Source: an uncultured Parasphingopyxis sp.
GTDB taxonomy: Bacteria; Pseudomonadota; Alphaproteobacteria; Sphingomonadales; Sphingomonadaceae
Assembly (NCBI GenBank): GCA_905479515.1
Contig: CAJQMX010000312.1
Coordinates: 1-10,582, forward strand
DNA length: 10,582 nucleotides
Reading direction: 5' to 3'
The position numbers and the translations under genes are program-made. Position 1 is the first letter of the stretch, and each line of letters starts with the position of its first letter. This document shows, piece by piece, positions 6,616 to 10,582 of the stretch. The notes beneath the pieces are model-generated. The model saw nothing but the letters and a program-made list of their open reading frames with translations, did no database searches and was not told the origin of the DNA.

Positions 6616-7176
6616 ATGACGGATTTTCTGAAAATGCTCGCCAAGCCGCTTTCCGATGGCAATGTTCGCCTTGAACTGCGTAGCGAGGCCCATCGTGAGG
6701 GCCTGCGCGCCGCTTGCGCCGCCGATCCCGACATCTGGGAGATTTATCCGATGTCGATGATGGGGGAGCATTTCGATACGCCGTATGACGCTATGGAAAC
6801 ATTCCATGCAACCAGGAACTGGGTGAATTATGCGGTGCTGGATGGCGACCATATTGTCGGCATGACCAACTATATCGGTGCCGACCCGGCCAATGGCGTT
6901 GTAGAAATAGGCGGCACCTATATCACCCCCAAGGTTCGCGGCGGGCCTTTCAACGGCACCATGAAACGGCTGATGATCGATCACGCCATCGCTTGCGGCT
7001 ATACCCGGATCGAGTTTCGCATCGATACGCGCAACACGCGCTCCATGGCGGCGGTGCGCAAGCTGGGCGCGGCCCATGAAGGCACGCTCAGAAAAAACCG
7101 CATCACCTGGACCGGATATGTTCGCGACACGGCCATTTTCGGTCTATTGGCGGACGAATGGACGAACCGGACGTAA
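6616..7176 (+). CDS. RimJ/RimL-type GNAT N-acetyltransferase
   Basis: 186 residues. The family includes protein N-terminal acetyltransferases for ribosomal proteins (RimJ, RimL) and many enzymes of unknown substrate. The family pattern is clear: YAVLDGDHIVGMTNY (72-86), VEIGGTYITPKVRGGPFNG (96-114), MKRLMIDHAIACGYTRIEFR (116-135), DTRNTRSMAAVRKLGAAHEG (137-156), then RDTAIFGLLADEW (170-182). RGGPFNG replaces the more usual RGTGVN form of the acetyl-CoA loop. No Shine-Dalgarno precedes ATG 6616; the next in-frame ATG (6634) has none either, so a leaderless message is likely. Its end overlaps truB by 19 nt. A ribosomal-protein substrate would suit the surroundings, but proximity alone does not show it. 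Confidence 0.88.
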   Translation: MTDFLKMLAKPLSDGNVRLELRSEAHREGLRAACAADPDIWEIYPMSMMGEHFDTPYDAMETFHATRNWVNYAVLDGDHIVGMTNYIGADPANGVVEIGGTYITPKVRGGPFNGTMKRLMIDHAIACGYTRIEFRIDTRNTRSMAAVRKLGAAHEGTLRKNRITWTGYVRDTAIFGLLADEWTNRT

Positions 7177-8090
7177 AACCCGCCCTTCATGGCTGGATCA
7201 TTCTCGACAAACCGCTGACCATCGGATCGACACCCTGCGTGTCACGGGTCAAGCGCGCGCTGCGCGAGGGCGGTTATGCGAAGGTGAAGGTCGGCCATGG
7301 CGGAACGCTGGATCCGCTGGCGACAGGGGTGCTGCCCATTGCTGTGGGCGAGGCGACGAAGCTTGCCGGGCGGATGCTGGACAGCGACAAAGTCTATGAA
7401 TTCACGATCGGCTTTGGCACTGAGACCGATACGCTGGATGGCGAAGGCGAGATAACGGAGCAGTCAGACCACCGCCCTGCCCTGGCCGATATCGAAGCGG
7501 TGCTTGCGGACTTCACCGGCCCCATCGAACAGATCCCGCCCAAATATTCGGCGCTGAAGATCGACGGAAAACCCGCTTATGCGCGAGCGCGGGCTGGCGA
7601 AGACATTGAGATGAAGCTGCGCGCGGTGACGATTTACGCGCTTTCGATTCGCCACCCTGACGACGAAAATGGCGGTGGTGAACGCTCCGAAATCACCCTC
7701 ACCGCCCATGTCTCCAAGGGCACCTATATCCGCTCCCTTGCCCGCGATATTGCCCGCACATTGAATACGGTCGGCCACGTCACCATGTTAAGGCGGATCA
7801 AGGCTGGCCCTTTCACGCTGGAAGGCGCGATTTCGCTGGACAAACTGGACGAACTCGCTAAGGAGCAGCGCCTTGAACAGGCACTCTTGCCATTGGCGGC
7901 AGGGCTGGACGACATCCCGGCTCTTTCCGTCGCTCCCGATCAGGCAAGGCAGCTCCAAATGGGGCAGCGGGTGATCGGGGTTTCCGTGCGCTCAGGCCTC
8001 TATCTTGCAACCGACCAGTCTGTTCCGGTTGCACTCGTCGAATGTGACGGGATCGAGCTGAAGGTTGTGCGGGGTTTTAACCTCCAGTGA
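7158..8090 (+). CDS. truB: tRNA pseudouridine(55) synthase TruB
   Basis: 310 residues. TruB turns U55 in the T-loop of tRNA into pseudouridine and acts as a tRNA folding chaperone. WIILDKPLTIGST (13-25) is the KP-type motif I. GHGGTLDPLATGVLP (46-60) carries the catalytic aspartate, D52. Further motifs include YEFTIGFGTETDTLDG, KIDGKPAYARARAGE and SKGTYIRSLARDIA, and there is a PUA-like C-terminal segment from about residue 250. Nothing essential appears missing. ATG 7158 lies inside the preceding GNAT gene (19-nt overlap), with only a weak GGCGGA upstream, so translation probably relies on ribosomes finishing that gene. In the standard order truB would follow rbfA; here three accessory genes intervene. 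rpsO begins 48 nt downstream. Confidence 0.97.
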   Translation: MDEPDVKPALHGWIILDKPLTIGSTPCVSRVKRALREGGYAKVKVGHGGTLDPLATGVLPIAVGEATKLAGRMLDSDKVYEFTIGFGTETDTLDGEGEITEQSDHRPALADIEAVLADFTGPIEQIPPKYSALKIDGKPAYARARAGEDIEMKLRAVTIYALSIRHPDDENGGGERSEITLTAHVSKGTYIRSLARDIARTLNTVGHVTMLRRIKAGPFTLEGAISLDKLDELAKEQRLEQALLPLAAGLDDIPALSVAPDQARQLQMGQRVIGVSVRSGLYLATDQSVPVALVECDGIELKVVRGFNLQ

Positions 8091-8138
8091 GGCGTCCTTT
8101 TCAAGGGCACTCACACATGAATTGAAAGGAATTATGCG

Positions 8139-8408
8139 ATGTCGATTACTGCCGAACGCAAGCAGGAAGTCATCAAGGACAATGCCCGTGAAGAGGGCGA
8201 CACAGGTTCCCCTGAAGTACAGGTCGCGATCCTCACCGAACGGATCACCAACCTGACCGACCATTTCAAAGGTCATCATAAAGACCATCATTCGCGCCGT
8301 GGGCTGCTGATGCTGGTCAACAAACGCCGCAATTTGCTCAGCTATCTGCGCAATGTGGATGAGACCCGGTATCAGGACCTCATCAAGAAGCTCGGCCTTC
8401 GTAAATAA
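8139..8408 (+). CDS. rpsO: 30S ribosomal protein S15
   Basis: 89 residues, the exact standard length. S15 is a primary binder of the 16S rRNA central domain (the three-way junction of helices 20-22) and forms a bridge to the 50S subunit. Signature runs are [16 protein letters not shown] (21-36), [19 protein letters not shown] (46-64) and the basic end [16 protein letters not shown] (8124-8130) lies 8 nt before ATG 8139. The 48-nt gap after truB has no clear promoter or terminator, so rpsO is probably co-transcribed with truB. A strong intrinsic terminator follows at 8415-8450. S15 commonly represses its own mRNA by binding the leader; I could not identify such a structure here. Confidence 0.98.
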   Translation: MSITAERKQEVIKDNAREEGDTGSPEVQVAILTERITNLTDHFKGHHKDHHSRRGLLMLVNKRRNLLSYLRNVDETRYQDLIKKLGLRK

Positions 8409-8414
8409 TTTTTG

Positions 8415-8450
8415 GAAAGCGGCCTCATCGTTGGGGCCGTTTTCATTTTT
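8415..8450 (+). terminator. Intrinsic terminator after rpsO
   Basis: GAAAGCGGCCTC (8415-8426) pairs with GGGGCCGTTTTC (8433-8444) as a 12-bp stem with two G-U pairs, around the 6-nt loop ATCGTT. A T-run (ATTTTT, 8445-8450) follows. It starts 6 nt after the rpsO stop. It should end most transcripts of the truB-rpsO unit, with pnp read from its own promoter or by read-through, as is common for rpsO-pnp pairs. Confidence 0.9.
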
Positions 8451-8531
8451 GGACCGGGTGCAATTCGGCGCTCGGCCAAGTCAATGGGGGCGAGAGAGCT
8501 CCCAAACCGCGCAGGGCCGGTACTGCCCCTG

Positions 8532-8586
8532 TATATAAACGGCAATCACATAGGGTGATTCCCGTGAAGAAAGTGAAGAAGAAAAG
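8532..8586 (+). promoter_or_regulatory. Probable pnp promoter -10 and leader hairpin
   Basis: TATATAAA (8532-8539) is a plausible -10 element, but I see no convincing -35 at 16-18 bp upstream. Downstream, GGCAATCAC (8541-8549) and GTGATTCCC (8555-8563) form a stem with six perfect inner pairs (AATCAC/GTGATT), one C/C mismatch and two outer G-C pairs, around the 5-nt loop ATAGG. RNA starting near 8544-8546 would carry this hairpin at its very 5' end. A purine-rich run (GAAGAAGAAAAG) precedes ATG 8587 instead of a strict AGGAGG. Enterobacterial pnp leaders carry a regulatory stem cut by RNase III; this one is different and shorter, so a similar role is only a guess. Confidence 0.45.
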
Positions 8587-10582
8587 ATGTTTGACGTAAA
8601 GAAAGTCGAAACACAGTGGGGCGGCGAAACGCTTACCCTCGAAACGGGCCGTGTTGCCCGCCAGGCCGACGGCGCGGTTCTCGCGCAGCTCGGTGAAACG
8701 GTTGTGCTGTGCGCAGTAACCGCCGCCAAATCAGTGCGCGAAGGGCAGGATTTCTTCCCGCTGACCGTGCATTATCAGGAAAAATATTCAGCCGCCGGAC
8801 GCATTCCGGGCGGCTTTTTCAAGCGCGAAGGCCGTTCCACGGAAAAGGAAACGCTGACCTGCCGTCTTATTGATCGCCCGGTCCGCCCGCTTTTCCCCGA
8901 AGGTTTCTACAACGAGATCAATGTTATCGCACAGGTGCTGTCTTATGACGGCGTCAACGAGCCAGACATTCTCGCCCTGGTTGCGGCGTCCGCAGCACTC
9001 ACCATCTCCGGCCTGCCTTTCATGGGCCCGATCGCTGCAGCACGCGTCGGCTACAAGGATGGCGAATATCAGCTTAACCCGAGCATGGATGAAGTTGCCG
9101 AAGGCGAACTCGATCTCGTGGTCGCTGGTACAAGCAACGCCGTTCTGATGGTGGAATCGGAAGCCAAAGAGCTTCCTGAAGACGTCATGCTCGGTGCGGT
9201 TATGTTCGCGCATAACGAATCCAAGCCGGTTATCGATGCGATCATCAAGCTCGCTGAGCAGGCTGCCAAGGAGCCTTGGGAAATTGCCCAGCAAGACGAC
9301 CATGAAGGCATGAAGAAGACTCTTCGTGACCTGGTCGGCAAGGATATCGCTGCAGCGTATAAGCTCACCGACAAATCAGCACGTTCCGATGCGCTGAACG
9401 CAGCCCGCGCAAAGGCGAAAGAAGCTTTTGCCGAGGAAGACGGACAGACGCAGATGACGGCCGGCAAGGTTGTCAAAAAGCTCGAAGCCGAAATCGTTCG
9501 CGGTGCCATCATCAAGGACGGCAGCCGTATCGATGGCCGCAAGCTCGACGAGGTTCGCCCGATCGAAGCAATGGTCAACTTCCTGCCCCGCACGCATGGT
9601 TCTGCCTTGTTTACGCGCGGCGAGACCCAGGCCATCGTTACGACGACGCTCGGCACCAAAGACGCAGAGCAGATGATCGATGGTCTGAACGGCCTCAGCT
9701 ATTCGCCGTTCATGCTCCACTATAACTTCCCGCCCTATTCGGTCGGCGAAGTGGGCCGCTTCGGCTTTACCAGCCGCCGCGAAACCGGCCATGGCAAGCT
9801 CGCATGGCGCGCGCTGCATCCGGTTCTCCCGGCAACGGAAGACTTCCCGTACACGATCCGTGTCCTGTCCGACATTACCGAGTCGAATGGCTCGTCTTCG
9901 ATGGCGACAGTATGCGGCGGCAGCCTTGCGATGATGGATGCGGGCGTTCCGCTGAAGCGTCCGGTTTCCGGTATCGCAATGGGCCTGATCCTTGAAGGCG
10001 ATGATTTCGCCGTTCTCTCCGACATTCTCGGGGACGAGGATCATCTTGGCGATATGGATTTCAAGGTTGCCGGTACCGAAAAGGGCATCACCTCGCTCCA
10101 GATGGACATCAAGATCGCCGGTATCACCGAAGAGATCATGAAATCCGCTCTCGAGCAGGCCAGCGGTGGCCGCGCGCATATCCTGGGCGAAATGTCCAAG
10201 GCGCTCAGCTCAACCCGTGAAGAAATGTCCGACTATGCTCCGCGGATCGAAACGATGCAGATCGACAAAGAGAAGATCCGCGACGTTATCGGTACAGGCG
10301 GCAAGGTGATCCGTGAGATCGTTGCCGAAACCGGTGCCAAGGTCGATATTGATGATGAAGGCGTCATCAAGCTCTCCTCCTCCGACGTTAATGAAATCGA
10401 AGCCGCGCGTAAGTGGATCGAAGGCATTGTCGAAGAAGCGGAAGTCGGCAAAGTCTACACAGGCAAGGTCGTCAATATCGTCGATTTCGGCGCATTCGTG
10501 AATTTCATGGGCGGCAAGGACGGTCTCGTCCATGTCTCCGAAATCAAGAATGAGCGCGTCGAGAAAGTCGCTGACGAGCTGT
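8587..10582 (+). CDS. pnp: Polyribonucleotide nucleotidyltransferase (PNPase), 3' end beyond window
   Basis: 665 codons are present and the frame is still open at the right edge; the usual length would need roughly 100 more residues. PNPase degrades RNA 3' to 5' by phosphorolysis and can add tails; it forms a ring trimer and often joins a degradosome. In order: the first RNase PH domain ([20 protein letters not shown] at 7-26), a helical linker domain, the second RNase PH domain with the metal/catalytic run [19 protein letters not shown] (479-497; D485, D491 and K493 match the E. coli D486, D492 and K494 by my alignment), a KH domain with loop GTGG (569-572), and the start of the S1 domain ([18 protein letters not shown], from 621). 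No frameshift is seen. It is separated from rpsO by a terminator and a 136-nt leader region. Confidence 0.98.
   Translation, partial: MFDVKKVETQWGGETLTLETGRVARQADGAVLAQLGETVVLCAVTAAKSVREGQDFFPLTVHYQEKYSAAGRIPGGFFKREGRSTEKETLTCRLIDRPVRPLFPEGFYNEINVIAQVLSYDGVNEPDILALVAASAALTISGLPFMGPIAAARVGYKDGEYQLNPSMDEVAEGELDLVVAGTSNAVLMVESEAKELPEDVMLGAVMFAHNESKPVIDAIIKLAEQAAKEPWEIAQQDDHEGMKKTLRDLVGKDIAAAYKLTDKSARSDALNAARAKAKEAFAEEDGQTQMTAGKVVKKLEAEIVRGAIIKDGSRIDGRKLDEVRPIEAMVNFLPRTHGSALFTRGETQAIVTTTLGTKDAEQMIDGLNGLSYSPFMLHYNFPPYSVGEVGRFGFTSRRETGHGKLAWRALHPVLPATEDFPYTIRVLSDITESNGSSSMATVCGGSLAMMDAGVPLKRPVSGIAMGLILEGDDFAVLSDILGDEDHLGDMDFKVAGTEKGITSLQMDIKIAGITEEIMKSALEQASGGRAHILGEMSKALSSTREEMSDYAPRIETMQIDKEKIRDVIGTGGKVIREIVAETGAKVDIDDEGVIKLSSSDVNEIEAARKWIEGIVEEAEVGKVYTGKVVNIVDFGAFVNFMGGKDGLVHVSEIKNERVEKVADEL

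Noticed and set aside
6583..7077. Upstream extension of the minus-strand GNAT frame to 305 residues
   Set aside because: The GNAT domain starts at ATG 6582 with AGGAGG at ideal distance; the extension is the antisense of the second GNAT gene and has no family pattern.
9376..10179. Minus-strand open frame of 267 codons inside pnp
   Set aside because: It is antisense to the conserved second RNase PH domain; no ribosome binding site or domain was seen.

Overview
The window looks like an alphaproteobacterium, most likely a sphingomonad. This rests on protein style and gene order, not on a database search. It carries the conserved nusA – ylxR/DUF448 – infB – rbfA – truB – rpsO – pnp cluster, with a DUF448 protein fused to an L7Ae-like C-terminal half and an infB with the alphaproteobacterial N-terminal block. 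Base composition is moderately GC-rich except for the first ~190 bases.

Layout. Positions 1-205 are anomalous: an AT-richer stretch and an almost perfect 9-bp tandem repeat (85-182) run in frame into nusA and replace roughly its first 55 codons. A 12-bp perfect palindrome (187-198) lies at the junction. From about 205 to 4938 the content is ordinary: nusA, the YlxR-type RNA-binding protein and infB, tightly overlapped. The 4939-5185 gap is not empty. It holds a 32-codon ORF with a good ribosome binding site, encoding a Gly/Lys/Asp repeat peptide, and then a large two-tier stem-loop ending 14 nt before the rbfA start.

After rbfA (5186-5572) the ribosome-biogenesis string is interrupted by a three-gene accessory block: a DUF2239 gene (+) with its own operator-like promoter, a small GNAT acetyltransferase (-) converging on it with a 1-nt gap, and a RimJ/RimL-type GNAT (+) diverging from the first GNAT across only 33 bp. 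The RimJ/L-type gene overlaps truB by 19 nt, so truB is now coupled to an accessory gene. rpsO follows with a strong intrinsic terminator, then a separate leader with a hairpin, then pnp, which runs off the right edge.

The core genes join transcription elongation/antitermination (NusA), translation initiation (IF2), 30S maturation (RbfA, S15), tRNA psi55 formation (TruB) and RNA turnover (PNPase). The most promising undescribed items are the GGDK-repeat micro-ORF, the DUF2239 gene (predicted here to be a ribbon-helix-helix/AT-hook-like DNA-binding protein facing a duplicated TTTTACCCGG site), and the very short divergent GNAT promoter that may give a leaderless mRNA. No tRNA, rRNA, CRISPR array, transposase or complete mobile element was seen.
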